Below, piece by piece: positions 34,294-43,330 of a DNA stretch of 64,000 nucleotides. How positions within the stretch are numbered: the stretch's first letter is position 1; each line of letters opens with the position of its first letter. The notes under the pieces are model-generated. The model saw only the letters and a list, made by a program, of their open reading frames with translations, was not told where the DNA came from and made no database searches. The DNA is from Bradyrhizobium sp. Ec3.3 (GTDB lineage Bacteria; Pseudomonadota; Alphaproteobacteria; Rhizobiales; Xanthobacteraceae): assembly GCF_000472925.1 (NCBI RefSeq), contig NZ_KI421477.1, positions 88,408 to 152,407 of the forward strand, written 5' to 3'. The position numbers and the translations under genes are program-made.

Positions 34294-35163
34294 ATGACAG
34301 CCCCTCGCCTCGCCACCTATTCCGTCCAGGGTGCAACCAAATATGGTGCCGTCGTCGACGGCGGCATCGTCGATCTCTCCGCGCGCCACGCCAAGGACTA
34401 TCCGACACTGCGCGAGGTGATCGCAGCCGGCAAGCTGGCAAGCTTTGCAGAAGAAGCTGCCGGCCGTACGCCGGATCATGCGATCGCCGACATCACCTGG
34501 CTGCCGCCCGTGCCTGCGCCGGAAAAGATCATCTGCATCGGCGTCAACTATCCCGACCGCAATGCCGAGTACAAGGACGGCCAGGACGCACCGAAATATC
34601 CGAGCATGTTCATGCGCTCGCCCCGCTCCTTCGTCGGCCACGACACCCCGCTGGTGCGCCCACGCGCATCCGCGCAGCTCGACTATGAAGGCGAGATCGT
34701 GCTGGTGATCGGCAAGGCCGGCCGGCACATCCCGGAAGCCGCGGCGCTCGACCATGTCGCGGCGATCACGCTCTGCAACGAGGGCTCGGTGCGAGACTGG
34801 CTGCGGCACGCCAAGTTCAACGTCACCCAAGGCAAGAATTTCGATTCCAGCGGCAGCCTCGGCCCGTGGCTCGTGCCCTACACGCAGGAATCCCAGCTTG
34901 CCGATGTGCGTCTGACCACGCGCGTCAACGGTGAGCTCCGGCAGGACGACCGCTCCGGCCGGCTGATCTTCCCGTTCCGCTACCTCATCAACTACATCTC
35001 GACGTTCGCAACGCTCGTCCCCGGCGACATCATCGTCACGGGAACGCCGACCGGCGCCGGCGCGCGCTTCGATCCGCCGCGCTATCTGAAGCCCGGCGAT
35101 GTCATCGAAGTCGAAGCCGACGGCATCGGCCTGTTGCGCAACGGCGTCGTCGACGAAGCCTGA
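34294..35163 (+). CDS. Fumarylacetoacetate hydrolase-family enzyme, probable pathway decarboxylase
   Basis: 289 aa; a GTG lies directly before this ATG (34291), so either may be used. FAH-fold hallmarks: 'CIGVNYPDRNAEY', metal ligands in 'DYEGEIVLVIGKAGRHIP', 'TQGKNFDSSGSLGPWLVP' and 'VTGTPTGAGARFDPPRYL'. Position after hpaD and the need for a 5-oxo-tricarboxylate decarboxylase suggest the HpaG role, but general FAH acylpyruvase activity cannot be excluded. It starts 3 bp after the hpaD stop. Confidence 0.85.
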   Translation: MTAPRLATYSVQGATKYGAVVDGGIVDLSARHAKDYPTLREVIAAGKLASFAEEAAGRTPDHAIADITWLPPVPAPEKIICIGVNYPDRNAEYKDGQDAPKYPSMFMRSPRSFVGHDTPLVRPRASAQLDYEGEIVLVIGKAGRHIPEAAALDHVAAITLCNEGSVRDWLRHAKFNVTQGKNFDSSGSLGPWLVPYTQESQLADVRLTTRVNGELRQDDRSGRLIFPFRYLINYISTFATLVPGDIIVTGTPTGAGARFDPPRYLKPGDVIEVEADGIGLLRNGVVDEA

Positions 35164-35184
35164 CATCTGGATTGGAAGACAACC

Positions 35185-36810
35185 ATGACCACCCTCACCG
35201 GCGGCGAAGCGATCGTAAGCGGCCTTGTTGCGCATGGCGTCGACACCGTGTTCGGCCTGCCGGGCGCGCAGGTCTATGGGCTGTTTGACGCCTTCCACCA
35301 GGCACAGCTCAAGGTGATCGGCGCGCGGCACGAGCAGGCCTGCGGCTACATGGCGTTCGGCTATGCGCGCGCGAGCGGCAGGCCCGGCGTGTTCAGCGTG
35401 GTGCCCGGCCCCGGCGTGCTCAATGCGAGCGCTGCGCTCCTCACCGCCTTCGGCTGCAACGAGCCGGTGCTGTGCGTCACCGGCCAGGTGCCTACGGCCT
35501 TTCTCGGCAGGGGCCGCGGGCACCTGCATGAAATGCCGGACCAGCTCGCGACCCTGCGCAGCTATGTGAAATGGGCTGATAGAATCGAAGCGCCGGCCAA
35601 CGCGCCGACGGTCGTCGCGCGCGCGTTCCAGGAGATGCTGTCGGGACGTCGCGGCCCCGCCTCGGTCGAGATGCCCTGGGACATCTTTACGCAGCGCGCC
35701 GACACGGCGTCTGCGCAGGTGTTTGCGCCCTTGCCTCCACCGCAACCCGATCCTGACGCCGTGAAGCAGGCCGCTAGCCTGATCAAGGCTGCGAAGGCGC
35801 CGATGATCTTCGTCGGCAGCGGCGCAATCGATGCGCGCGAGGAGATCCTCGAGCTCGCCGAGATGATCGATGCCCCCGTCGTCGCGTTCCGAAGCGGTCG
35901 CGGCATCGTCTCCAATGCGCACGAGCTCGGGCTCACCATGGCGGCCGCCTACAAGCTGTGGCCGAACACTGATCTCATGATCGGCATCGGCACGCGCCTG
36001 GAGTTGCCGACCATGTCGCGCTGGCCTTATCGTCCGGACAGATTGAAGAGCATCCGGATCGATATCGACCCGGTTGAGATGCGACGCTATCCGGCCGACG
36101 CGCCGGTCATTGCCGATGCCAAGGCCGCGACCGCAGATCTCGTCGCTGCCGTGCGCAAAGTTGGCTACAGCAAGACCAATCGCCGCCGCGCCGCGATCCG
36201 TGAGGCCTCCGCCTCCGCGCAAGTGGAGATCCAGCGCATCCAGCCGCAGATGGCGTATCTCAACATCCTGCGCGAGGTGCTGCCGGCAAACGCGATCGTC
36301 ACCGATGAATTGTCGCAGGTCGGCTTCGCCTCCTGGTACGGCTTTCCGATCTACGAGCCGCGCACCTTCATCACCTCGGGCTATCAGGGCACGCTCGGCT
36401 CCGGCTTCCCTACTGCGCTCGGCGCCAAGGTCGCCAATCCCGACAGGCCGGTCGTTGCGATCACCGGCGACGGCGGCTTCATGTTCGGCGTGCAGGAGCT
36501 TGCCACCGCCGTGCAGTTCAACATCGCCGTGGTGACGCTGTTGTTCAACAACAACGCCTATGGCAACGTGCGGCGCGACCAGCGCGAGCGCTTTGACGGC
36601 CGCGTGGTGGCGTCCGACCTCGTCAACCCGGATTTCGTCAAGCTCGCGGAGTCCTTTGGCGTCGCGGCCGCGCGCGTGACCTCACCGGATCATTTCGAGG
36701 CCGCACTGGAAAAGGCGCTCGTCCATGGCGGGCCGTATCTGCTGTCGATCGAAGTGCCGCGCGACTCGGAAGTCAGCCCCTGGGCGTTCATTCATCCGCC
36801 GAAGCCGTGA
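35185..36810 (+). CDS. Thiamine-diphosphate-dependent enzyme (acetolactate-synthase-like)
   Basis: 541 aa with the three-domain ThDP plan. Catalytic Glu at about residue 50 in 'ARHEQACGYMA', a middle transhydrogenase-like domain, and a ThDP-Mg motif starting GDGG near residue 429 and ending with NNAYGN. Last gene of the hpa operon. No reaction in the textbook homoprotocatechuate route needs it. It could decarboxylate a 2-oxo acid such as a phenylpyruvate feeding the pathway, or join pyruvate to an aldehyde product. Function not assigned. Confidence 0.88.
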   Translation: MTTLTGGEAIVSGLVAHGVDTVFGLPGAQVYGLFDAFHQAQLKVIGARHEQACGYMAFGYARASGRPGVFSVVPGPGVLNASAALLTAFGCNEPVLCVTGQVPTAFLGRGRGHLHEMPDQLATLRSYVKWADRIEAPANAPTVVARAFQEMLSGRRGPASVEMPWDIFTQRADTASAQVFAPLPPPQPDPDAVKQAASLIKAAKAPMIFVGSGAIDAREEILELAEMIDAPVVAFRSGRGIVSNAHELGLTMAAAYKLWPNTDLMIGIGTRLELPTMSRWPYRPDRLKSIRIDIDPVEMRRYPADAPVIADAKAATADLVAAVRKVGYSKTNRRRAAIREASASAQVEIQRIQPQMAYLNILREVLPANAIVTDELSQVGFASWYGFPIYEPRTFITSGYQGTLGSGFPTALGAKVANPDRPVVAITGDGGFMFGVQELATAVQFNIAVVTLLFNNNAYGNVRRDQRERFDGRVVASDLVNPDFVKLAESFGVAAARVTSPDHFEAALEKALVHGGPYLLSIEVPRDSEVSPWAFIHPPKP

Positions 36811-36811
36811 T

Positions 36812-36912
36812 GTCGTTCCGGGGCGATGCGTAGCATCGAACCCGGAACCTCGAGATTCTCAGGTGCGCAATCGCGCACCATAGTTCGCGCCAACGCGCGC
36901 CCCGGAATGACA
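36812..36912. repeat. REP-like element (GTTCCGGGGCG family)
   Basis: Outer arms GTCGTTCCGGGGCGATGC and GCGCCCCGGAATGAC, with an inner AGGTGCGCAATCGCGCACC palindrome. It separates the convergent hpa operon and alkB-like gene and may help end transcription. Confidence 0.8.
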
Positions 36913-36921
36913 ACGGAACCG

Positions 36922-37575
36922 TCAGCGCGTCTTGCGGAAGGTCAGATTGATCCGTTGACGGCCGAGCAGCGCATGCTCGCCGTCGGCAAGCGGCGCGACG
37001 CCGTGATAGGCGAGCCGGGAGGATCCGCCCCACACCACGACATCGCCGTGCACCAAACGGAGGCGGCGCGGCTTGTCGCTACGTGCCATGCCGCCGAACA
37101 GGAAGATCGCGGGAAGCCCGAGCGAGACCGACACGATCGGCGCTGAGAGATCCAGCTCGTCCTTGTCCTGATGCAGCGACAGCCGCGTGCCCGGCTCGTA
37201 GCGATTGACGAGGCACGCATCCGGCGCGAAGCCGGGAAAACCTCCCTCCTCGGCCGCGCGTCTCGCCAGGTCTCGGAATATCGGCGGCATCGCCGGCCAC
37301 CGCTTTTCGGACAACGGATCGATCGGATCATAGCGATAACCGGTGTGATCGGTGATCCAGCCGCGCTCGCCGCAATTCGTCATCGCCACCGACATCTGGT
37401 AGCCGCCGGGCGTCGTCATCTGCCGAAACGACGACTGCGCCGTGATCGCGCGGACGGCGGCGATCAGCTCGTGCTCGATCGTCCCCGCAAATCCACGCAG
37501 CAGCACGGCTCCGTCCCCGACGTCTTCGCGCGACGGCTGCGCCTCGGCGAGAATATCGAACAAATCCGCCGTCAA
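36922..37575 (-). CDS. alkB: AlkB-family 2-oxoglutarate/Fe(II) DNA dealkylase
   Basis: 217 aa, length of E. coli AlkB. Motifs in order: 'GGYQMSVAMTNCGERGW', 'YEPGTRLSLHQDKDE' with the HxD iron pair, a distal iron His in 'RLAYHGV' and the 2-oxoglutarate Arg in 'RINLTFRKTR'. AlkB reverses N1-methyladenine and N3-methylcytosine damage by oxidation. It is followed 10 bp upstream-of-start by the oxygenase gene at 37585, so the two form a probable alkylation-repair pair. Confidence 0.92.
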   Translation of the reverse strand: MTADLFDILAEAQPSREDVGDGAVLLRGFAGTIEHELIAAVRAITAQSSFRQMTTPGGYQMSVAMTNCGERGWITDHTGYRYDPIDPLSEKRWPAMPPIFRDLARRAAEEGGFPGFAPDACLVNRYEPGTRLSLHQDKDELDLSAPIVSVSLGLPAIFLFGGMARSDKPRRLRLVHGDVVVWGGSSRLAYHGVAPLADGEHALLGRQRINLTFRKTR

Positions 37576-37584
37576 CGATCGCGC

Positions 37585-38331
37585 TCACTTTGCATCATGG
37601 AAGATCACACCCAGCGTGTGGCGCTGTCCGGACCGAATCCGGCTGACACCATGGCGCAGATTAACCCGATACGTGCCGCGCGTCCCCTGCACCGGGCGAT
37701 GATGCACGGCAAAAGCCACCGCATCGCCCTGCAATAGCGGCACGACCTCGGCGCGCGACTGCATGCGCGGACGCTGCTCAGTCAGCACGAACTCGCCGCC
37801 GGTGAAATCGCGCCCGGCCTCGGAAAGCAGAATCGCGACCTGGATCGGAAACACGTGCTCGCCATAGAGATCCTGGTGCAGGCAGTTGTAGTCGCCGGCC
37901 TCGTATTGCAGCAGTAGCGGCGTTGGCCGGCTCTGGCCCGCCTCGTGGCAGCGCTTCAGGAACGCCGAATGCGCCGCGGGATAACGGATATCGATTCCCA
38001 TCGCCTCGTTCCAGCGATTGGCGATGCCGTGCAGATGCGCATACAGCGCCGGCCGGAGCTGCGTAATGAGATCGGGCAGCGGATAGGAAAAATATTTGTA
38101 CTCGCCGCGGCCAAAACCATGGCGGCTCATCACGATGCGGCTGCGGAAGTTGGAGTCGTCCGGATAGAGCGTGGCGATAGCGCGGCATTGGTCCAGCGTG
38201 AGCAGGCCCTTGAGGACGGCACAGCCCTGGGTGTCGAGCTCGGCGGTGATCTGGGACCAGTCGAGGGTGTCGACGTGGGCGGCGAGGTCGACGGATGGCT
38301 TATGAGGTGATTTGCGCGCTGTTGCTGTCAT
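37585..38331 (-). CDS. 2OG-Fe(II) oxygenase of the DNA-damage oxygenase family (PF09859 type)
   Basis: 248 aa from ATG 38331. 2-oxoglutarate oxygenase signature: 'CLHQDLYGEHVFPIQVAILLS' carrying the HxD pair, a distal His in 'VAFAVHHRPVQG' and an Arg in 'YRVNLRHGVSRI'. The family is annotated as acting on damaged or methylated DNA. It is co-directional with alkB, gap 9 bp, which supports a joint repair role, but its substrate is unproven. Confidence 0.85.
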   Translation of the reverse strand: MTATARKSPHKPSVDLAAHVDTLDWSQITAELDTQGCAVLKGLLTLDQCRAIATLYPDDSNFRSRIVMSRHGFGRGEYKYFSYPLPDLITQLRPALYAHLHGIANRWNEAMGIDIRYPAAHSAFLKRCHEAGQSRPTPLLLQYEAGDYNCLHQDLYGEHVFPIQVAILLSEAGRDFTGGEFVLTEQRPRMQSRAEVVPLLQGDAVAFAVHHRPVQGTRGTYRVNLRHGVSRIRSGQRHTLGVIFHDAK

Positions 38332-38390
38332 GGCTACGACTTTCGCAGGACTGGTCCGCCCGCCGCCACCCGATTTCCGACTGTCTCCCC

Positions 38391-38450
38391 GTCCTTGCGA
38401 GGAGCCCCTGCGACGAAGCAATCCAGACTGCGCTGCGCTCGCAATGACGG
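38391..38450. repeat. Short REP-like element (TTGCGAGG...CGCAATGACGG)
   Basis: Short member of the family at 28431-28516, with CTTGCGAGGAGC, GACGAAGCAATCCAGA and TCGCAATGACGG. Confidence 0.65.
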
Positions 38451-38459
38451 CGCGATCGG

Positions 38460-39146
38460 TCAGCCCAACACCGGCAACGTCACCACGTCATACCCGTGCT
38501 TGATCGTGCGCTTTAGCACGGGATCCTCCAGCTCGAACTCGAAGCGGTCGGCCGGGCGGATGCCGCCTTTGGCGGCGAAGGTGCCGCCGAACATGGCGCA
38601 ACCGTCAGGCAGATTCTTGCCGTCGAAGCCGCGCGCGATCAGCTCGGCAACCGGTAGCATCGCATCCAGCGTGCCCTCCTGGTAGAGCACACGCTCGCCG
38701 TTGATCCAAGCGTACGAGCGCAGGACCATCTTGTCCCAGTGGCCGATCACGTCCTCGAGTTCCCACAACACGGGCGCGACGACCTTGTCGCACATCTGCT
38801 TCGAGACGGTCACGCTGTAGGCCTCGACCTTGCGGTCGGTGTGGTCGGAGCCGCAGCCGACGAAGATGCGGCCCTGCCAGCCGATCAGCACGAACTCGAC
38901 CTCGCCGGAGGACTCGCCGCCGGAACATTCGATGCTGTCTTCCATCGTCAGCCGCCGCGCCGAGACGCGGTAGTAGATCGGCGTCGACGCGGGCCGCGCA
39001 ACGCCGACCGCCTCGAGCTCCGCGATGTGCTTGTCGCGCGCGACGGGATCGCGGCCGGTCCAGCCGGCAATAACGGCCTGGTCAATCGCAAGCGTCAGCG
39101 GCGTTGTCGTGTCCTGGGCGTCGACGGTGAAGGTCAGGTCAAACAC
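38460..39146 (-). CDS. DUF2848 family protein
   Basis: 228 aa with no signal peptide or membrane helix. The segment 'FVGCGSDHTDRKVEAYSVTVSKQMCDK' is characteristic of DUF2848, a family distantly like fumarylacetoacetate-hydrolase-fold enzymes. The start overlaps the amidase stop by 8 bp, and the two genes are often paired in proteobacteria, suggesting a joint role in degrading an amide-containing compound. Activity unknown. Confidence 0.85.
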   Translation of the reverse strand: MFDLTFTVDAQDTTTPLTLAIDQAVIAGWTGRDPVARDKHIAELEAVGVARPASTPIYYRVSARRLTMEDSIECSGGESSGEVEFVLIGWQGRIFVGCGSDHTDRKVEAYSVTVSKQMCDKVVAPVLWELEDVIGHWDKMVLRSYAWINGERVLYQEGTLDAMLPVAELIARGFDGKNLPDGCAMFGGTFAAKGGIRPADRFEFELEDPVLKRTIKHGYDVVTLPVLG

Positions 39147-40488
39147 GGATCACGGCCTCCATGCCGGCAGCAAGCTCGAAAATGCGATGGTCCGATCCGC
39201 CGGCGCCCGCCAGCATCAGGCCGACGGGAACATCACCCTCGCGATGAGCAGGCAACGAGATAGCGCAGCCATCGATCATGTTGATCAGGGTGCAGTTGCG
39301 CAGGGCACGCAAGTTAGCCGTGGTGAACGCCTTGTCGTCAGCAAGGTCGGCGATCTTCGGCGGCGTATTGGCAGTGGTCGGCAGCACCAACGCGTCATAG
39401 GGCGCGATCCGCGCATTGACCCGCGCGATCAGCGAGCGGCGCTCGTTGAGGAGATCGATGTAGTCGGCCGCGCTCTGCGCCTCGCCGCGCATGATCCGCA
39501 CCGCGACGCGAGGATCATAGACGTCGCCCTTGGCCGTGATGAGATAGCGGTGCCAGGCGTAGCTTTCGGCGGCCGCAAAGCCGCCCTTGGCGTTCATCGG
39601 GCCGATGTCGTGGAATTCCGACATCTCGATGCGCTCGATGGTAGCGCCGTGACTGGCGAGCGCTTCCAGCGCCCGCTCGAAGGTCTGCGCGACGGCCGTG
39701 TCGAGGTCGTCGAGCGCAATGGTGGTCGGCACCGCAAGCCGCATGCCCTTCACCGGCCGCGGCTTGAGCGGAACGATCGGCTCGTCCGCCAGCACGGCGT
39801 CGAGTACGGCGCAGCAACTGACCGTTCGCGCCAGGGGGCCGATGCTGTCGAGCGAGAATGACAGCGGCACTGAGCCATCGAGCGGCACGCGACGCTGCGT
39901 CGGCTTGTAGCCGACGATGCCGTTATAGGCCGCCGGGATCCGGCACGAGCCGCCGGTATCGGTGCCGAGCGCCGCATGCGCCATGCCGTCCAGCACGGAC
40001 ACTGCCGCGCCGGATGACGAGCCGCCGGGCACGTGGCCCTCGGCCCGGTTCCAGGCGCCCTTCGGCGTGCCGAAATGCGGATTGATGCCGATGCCGGAAT
40101 AGGCGAACTCGGTCATGTTGGTCCGCCCCATCACCACGAAGCCGGCGCGGCGCAGCCGCGCCACCACCGCCGCGTCGTGCTCCGCCGGATCGGAATCGTC
40201 GAGCGCGCGGGAGCCGGCGCGCGTCGTCTGTCCTTTGATGTCGAAGAGGTCCTTGATCGAGATCGGAATGCCGGCATAGCGCGACGGCACCGCGTTGGCC
40301 TTGCGCAAGCCATCCATCGCATCAGCCGCGGCGAGCGCCGCTGCCTTGTCGACATGGACGAAGGTACGTTGGCCTTCGCCGGCCGGATCGGCGATCCTGG
40401 CGAGGCATTCCTCAACCAGCTTTCGGGAGGTCGTACGGCCGCTCTCGAGGTCTTCGGCAAGCTTCGCCAGTGTCGGAAAGTTGGGCAT
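39139..40488 (-). CDS. Amidase-signature hydrolase
   Basis: 449 aa from ATG 40488 (an upstream GTG-type start at 40518 adds ten residues). Catalytic Ser-cisSer-Lys: Lys in 'IPISIKDLFDIKG', the Gly/Ser-rich 'GGSSSGAAVSV' and nucleophile Ser in 'GTDTGGSCRIPAAY'. It hydrolyses an amide to acid and ammonia. A GatA role is unlikely because no gatB/C are present and the C-terminus ends in a hydrolase-like 'DVPVGLMLAGAGGSD'. Operon with DUF2848. Confidence 0.88.
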   Translation of the reverse strand: MPNFPTLAKLAEDLESGRTTSRKLVEECLARIADPAGEGQRTFVHVDKAAALAAADAMDGLRKANAVPSRYAGIPISIKDLFDIKGQTTRAGSRALDDSDPAEHDAAVVARLRRAGFVVMGRTNMTEFAYSGIGINPHFGTPKGAWNRAEGHVPGGSSSGAAVSVLDGMAHAALGTDTGGSCRIPAAYNGIVGYKPTQRRVPLDGSVPLSFSLDSIGPLARTVSCCAVLDAVLADEPIVPLKPRPVKGMRLAVPTTIALDDLDTAVAQTFERALEALASHGATIERIEMSEFHDIGPMNAKGGFAAAESYAWHRYLITAKGDVYDPRVAVRIMRGEAQSAADYIDLLNERRSLIARVNARIAPYDALVLPTTANTPPKIADLADDKAFTTANLRALRNCTLINMIDGCAISLPAHREGDVPVGLMLAGAGGSDHRIFELAAGMEAVIRV

Positions 40489-40690
40489 GTCTGTCTCACG
40501 GAATATTGGCACGCGCAATCTATCGCGCTGACTCAGTTCGACACAAGCATTGTGCGCGCGGCGGTATACTTACCATGCACACACATCGCTGGACCGTTGA
40601 CGCCCAATAGTCAATTGTCGCATCAAGATCGAAACGGGCAGGCGCGAAGCCTGTGCCATGGGGAGGACTTGCTTGGGAGGATCTGCCGCA

Positions 40691-41104
40691 ATGGCCGAAC
40701 CGCAGCGCGCGCGACCGAAACCGACGCCGGAGACACAGCATTTCTGGGACGGCACGAAAGCGGGCGAGCTGCGCCTGCAACGCTGCGACGCCTGCGCGCA
40801 TGTCTATTTCCCGCCGCGTCCGTTCTGCACCTCCTGCGCCTCGCGCAAAGTCTCTGTCTTCAAGGCGAGCGGCAAGGGTTTTCTCTACAGCTACGTGATC
40901 AATCACCGCCCCGCCGCGCCGGGCTTCACGCCGCCTTACGCGATCGCGGTGGTCGAGCTTGCGGAGGGACCGCGGATGATGAGCAACATCATCGACTGTC
41001 CGCAGACGCCGGAAGCGCTCGAGCTCGACATGAAGCTCGAGGTCGCCTTCCAGAAGCTCGACGACGCCATCACCCTCCCCGTGTTCCGTCCGGCGAAGGG
41101 ATAG
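40691..41104 (+). CDS. DUF35 OB-fold acyl-CoA-binding protein with zinc ribbon
   Basis: 137 aa from ATG 40691, preceded by GGGAGG. A rubredoxin-like zinc ribbon (CDAC...CTSC) is followed by an OB fold ('GKGFLYSYVINHRPAAPGF'). DUF35 proteins pair with thiolase-like partners and often act as acyl-CoA-binding subunits. The thiolase gene begins 3 bp downstream, so the two probably form a complex. Divergent from the amidase. Confidence 0.88.
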   Translation: MAEPQRARPKPTPETQHFWDGTKAGELRLQRCDACAHVYFPPRPFCTSCASRKVSVFKASGKGFLYSYVINHRPAAPGFTPPYAIAVVELAEGPRMMSNIIDCPQTPEALELDMKLEVAFQKLDDAITLPVFRPAKG

Positions 41105-41107
41105 GCC

Positions 41108-42247
41108 ATGCGCAGGAACCAAGTCGCCGTCGTGGGCGCGGCCGAAACAACCGAGCTCGGCGTCATCCCCAACATGTCGCAGCTCCAGCTTCATGCGGAT
41201 GCAGCGCTCAATGCCATTGCGGACGCTGGACTGAAGCTCTGCGACATCGACGGCTTTGCCACCGCCGTCGAGACCCCGCAGCAGGTCTGCCATTATCTCG
41301 GCATCAAGCCGACCTGGGTCGACGGTACGTCGGTCGGCGGCTGCTCGTTCATGCTGCATGTCCGTCACGCGGCCGCAGCGATCGAGGCCGGCCTGTGCAA
41401 GACCGTGCTGATCACCCATGCCGAGAGCGGCAAGTCGATGATCGGCAAGCAGCCGCGCTTTACCGCGCCGGACAGCCTCAACGGCCAGTTCGAAGCCCCC
41501 TTCGGCGTGTACGGGCCACCCAGCATGTTCCCGATTCCCGTGCTGCGCTTCATGAAGACCTACGGCATCACCCACGAGCAGCTTGCGATGGTGGCGGTGG
41601 TGCAGCGGGAATGGGCGGCGAAGAATCCGCGCGCGATGATGAAGGAGCCGATCACGATCGCTGATGTCCTCAACTCGCGCATGATCGCCTATCCGTTCCG
41701 GCTGCTGCAATGCTGCCTCGTCACCGACGGCGGCGGCGCGCTGATCCTGACCTCGGCCGACCGCGCCAAGGATTTTCCGAGCAAGCCGGTCTACATCATG
41801 GGCACCGGCGAGAGCGTCGAGACGCCGATGGTCAGCCAGATGGGGACCTTTAATTCCTCGCGTGCCTTCAAGGTCGCGGGGCCCCTTGCCTTCAAGGAAG
41901 CCGGCATCGCGCATGGGGACGTCGACCATCTCATGATCTACGATGCCTTTGCGCATCTGCCCCTGTTCGGCCTCGGCGATCTCGGCTTCATGCCCTATGA
42001 GGAGACCGGCAGTTTCATTGCCGACGGCAACACGCGGCCGGGCGGCAAGCTGCCGATCAACACCAATGGCGGCGGCCTCTCCTACATGCATTCGGGCATG
42101 TACGGCATGTACGCGCTGCAGGAGAGCGTGCGCCAGATGCGCGGCATCGCGCCGGCGCAGGTGCCCAACGCAAAGATTTCGGTGTGCCACGGCGTCGGCG
42201 GCATGTTCGCTGCGAGCGGCACTATCGTGTTTACGAACGAAAGGTAG
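41108..42247 (+). CDS. Thiolase-family protein (SCP2/Ltp2-like)
   Basis: 379 aa. N-terminal 'RNQVAVVGAAETTELGV' is typical of SCP2-type thiolases. 'DGTSVGGCSFMLHVRHAAAAI' carries the candidate nucleophile region and 'NTNGGGLSYMHSGMYGMYAL' plus 'SVCHGVGGMFAASGTIV' form the C-terminal active-site loops. With a DUF35 partner it may be either a true 3-ketoacyl-CoA thiolase or a retro-aldolase like Ltp2. Neighbours (SDR, acyl-CoA synthetase, crotonases) favour CoA-thioester degradation. Confidence 0.88.
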   Translation: MRRNQVAVVGAAETTELGVIPNMSQLQLHADAALNAIADAGLKLCDIDGFATAVETPQQVCHYLGIKPTWVDGTSVGGCSFMLHVRHAAAAIEAGLCKTVLITHAESGKSMIGKQPRFTAPDSLNGQFEAPFGVYGPPSMFPIPVLRFMKTYGITHEQLAMVAVVQREWAAKNPRAMMKEPITIADVLNSRMIAYPFRLLQCCLVTDGGGALILTSADRAKDFPSKPVYIMGTGESVETPMVSQMGTFNSSRAFKVAGPLAFKEAGIAHGDVDHLMIYDAFAHLPLFGLGDLGFMPYEETGSFIADGNTRPGGKLPINTNGGGLSYMHSGMYGMYALQESVRQMRGIAPAQVPNAKISVCHGVGGMFAASGTIVFTNER

Positions 42248-42252
42248 GCATC

Positions 42253-42375
42253 TGTCATTCCACATTGCGCAATTGCGCAATGGGGGCGTCGCGTAAGTGA
42301 CGAGCCCGGAATCCATAACCACGATCGGGAGTATGGATTCCGGGCCTGCGCCTTGCGGCGCATCCCGGAATGACG
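42253..42375. repeat. REP-like element (GTCATTCC...GGAATGAC, with AATCCATA arms)
   Basis: Nested palindromes: outer TGTCATTCC/GGAATGACG, inner TTGCGCAATTGCGCAA and GGAATCCATAACCACGATCGGGAGTATGGATTCC arms. Same composite as 49421-49566. Confidence 0.8.
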
Positions 42376-42406
42376 ACGGAAGTTGGATCGATAGCGGAGA
42401 ACCCAC

Positions 42407-43321
42407 ATGACGAATTCACTGCAGGACAAGGTCGTCGTCGTCACCGGCGCAGGGCGCGGCATCGGACGCGAGATCGCGCTGCTGTGCGCGGCCGAGGGCG
42501 CCAAGGTCGTCGTCAACGATCCCGGCGGCGCATCGGATGGCTCGGGCTCCAGCGCCGCACCCGCCGAGGAGGTGGTCGAGGAGATCAAGAAACGCGGTGG
42601 CACGGCGGTCGCCAATTTCGAGAGCGTCGCGGAAGCCATTCCCGCCAGCAAGATCGTCAAGACCGCGACCGATCATTTCGGCCGGCTCGACGGCGTCGTC
42701 AACAACGCCGGCATTCTGCGCGACATGATCTTCCACCGCATGAGCGTGGAAGCCTTCGAGGCCGTCATCAAGGTGCACCTGATGGGCTCGTTCTACGTCT
42801 CCCACGCCGCCGCACGGCTGTTCCGCGAGCAGGAGAGCGGCTCCTTCGTGCACTTCACCTCGACCTCCGGTCTGATCGGCAATTTTGGCCAAGCCAACTA
42901 TGCCGCCGCCAAGCTCGGTATCGTCGGCCTGTCGAAGTCGATCGCGCTCGACATGAACCGCTTCAACGTGCGCTCGAACTGCGTCTCGCCGTTCGCCTGG
43001 AGCCGCATGATCGGCACCATCCCGACCGAGACCGAGGCCGAGAAGGCGCGCGTCGCGAAAATCCAGAAGATGGGGCCCGAATTGATCGCGCCGGTCGTCG
43101 CCTATCTCCTCAGTGACGCCGCCAAGGACGTCACCGGGCAGATCTTTGCCGTGCGCATGAACGAAATCTTCCTGATGAGCCAGTCGCGCCCCATCCGCTC
43201 GGTCCAGAGCAGCGACGGCTGGACGCCGCAGTCGATCGCCGAGCATGCGATGCCGGCGCTCAAGGGCTCGTTCTACAAGCTCGATCGCTCGGCCGACATC
43301 TTCACCTGGGATCCGGTGTGA
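42407..43321 (+). CDS. SDR oxidoreductase, MFE-2-type 3-hydroxyacyl-CoA dehydrogenase-like
   Basis: 304 aa. NAD motif TGAGRGIG at about 14-21, 'NNAGILRD' at about 103-110, catalytic Ser in 'STSGLIGNF' and YxxxK in 'ANYAAAKLG'. The N-terminal 'VVVNDPGGASDGSGSS' insertion and long C-terminus resemble the dehydrogenase part of peroxisomal multifunctional enzyme 2. Separated from the thiolase only by a REP element, so a shared beta-oxidation-like role is likely. Confidence 0.88.
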   Translation: MTNSLQDKVVVVTGAGRGIGREIALLCAAEGAKVVVNDPGGASDGSGSSAAPAEEVVEEIKKRGGTAVANFESVAEAIPASKIVKTATDHFGRLDGVVNNAGILRDMIFHRMSVEAFEAVIKVHLMGSFYVSHAAARLFREQESGSFVHFTSTSGLIGNFGQANYAAAKLGIVGLSKSIALDMNRFNVRSNCVSPFAWSRMIGTIPTETEAEKARVAKIQKMGPELIAPVVAYLLSDAAKDVTGQIFAVRMNEIFLMSQSRPIRSVQSSDGWTPQSIAEHAMPALKGSFYKLDRSADIFTWDPV

Positions 43322-43330
43322 ACATCCGCC

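Noticed and set aside
33172..36222. 1016-codon antisense open frame over hpaD, FAH and ThDP genes
   Set aside because: Opposite frame of well-supported genes with clear motifs; typical of high-GC codon bias.
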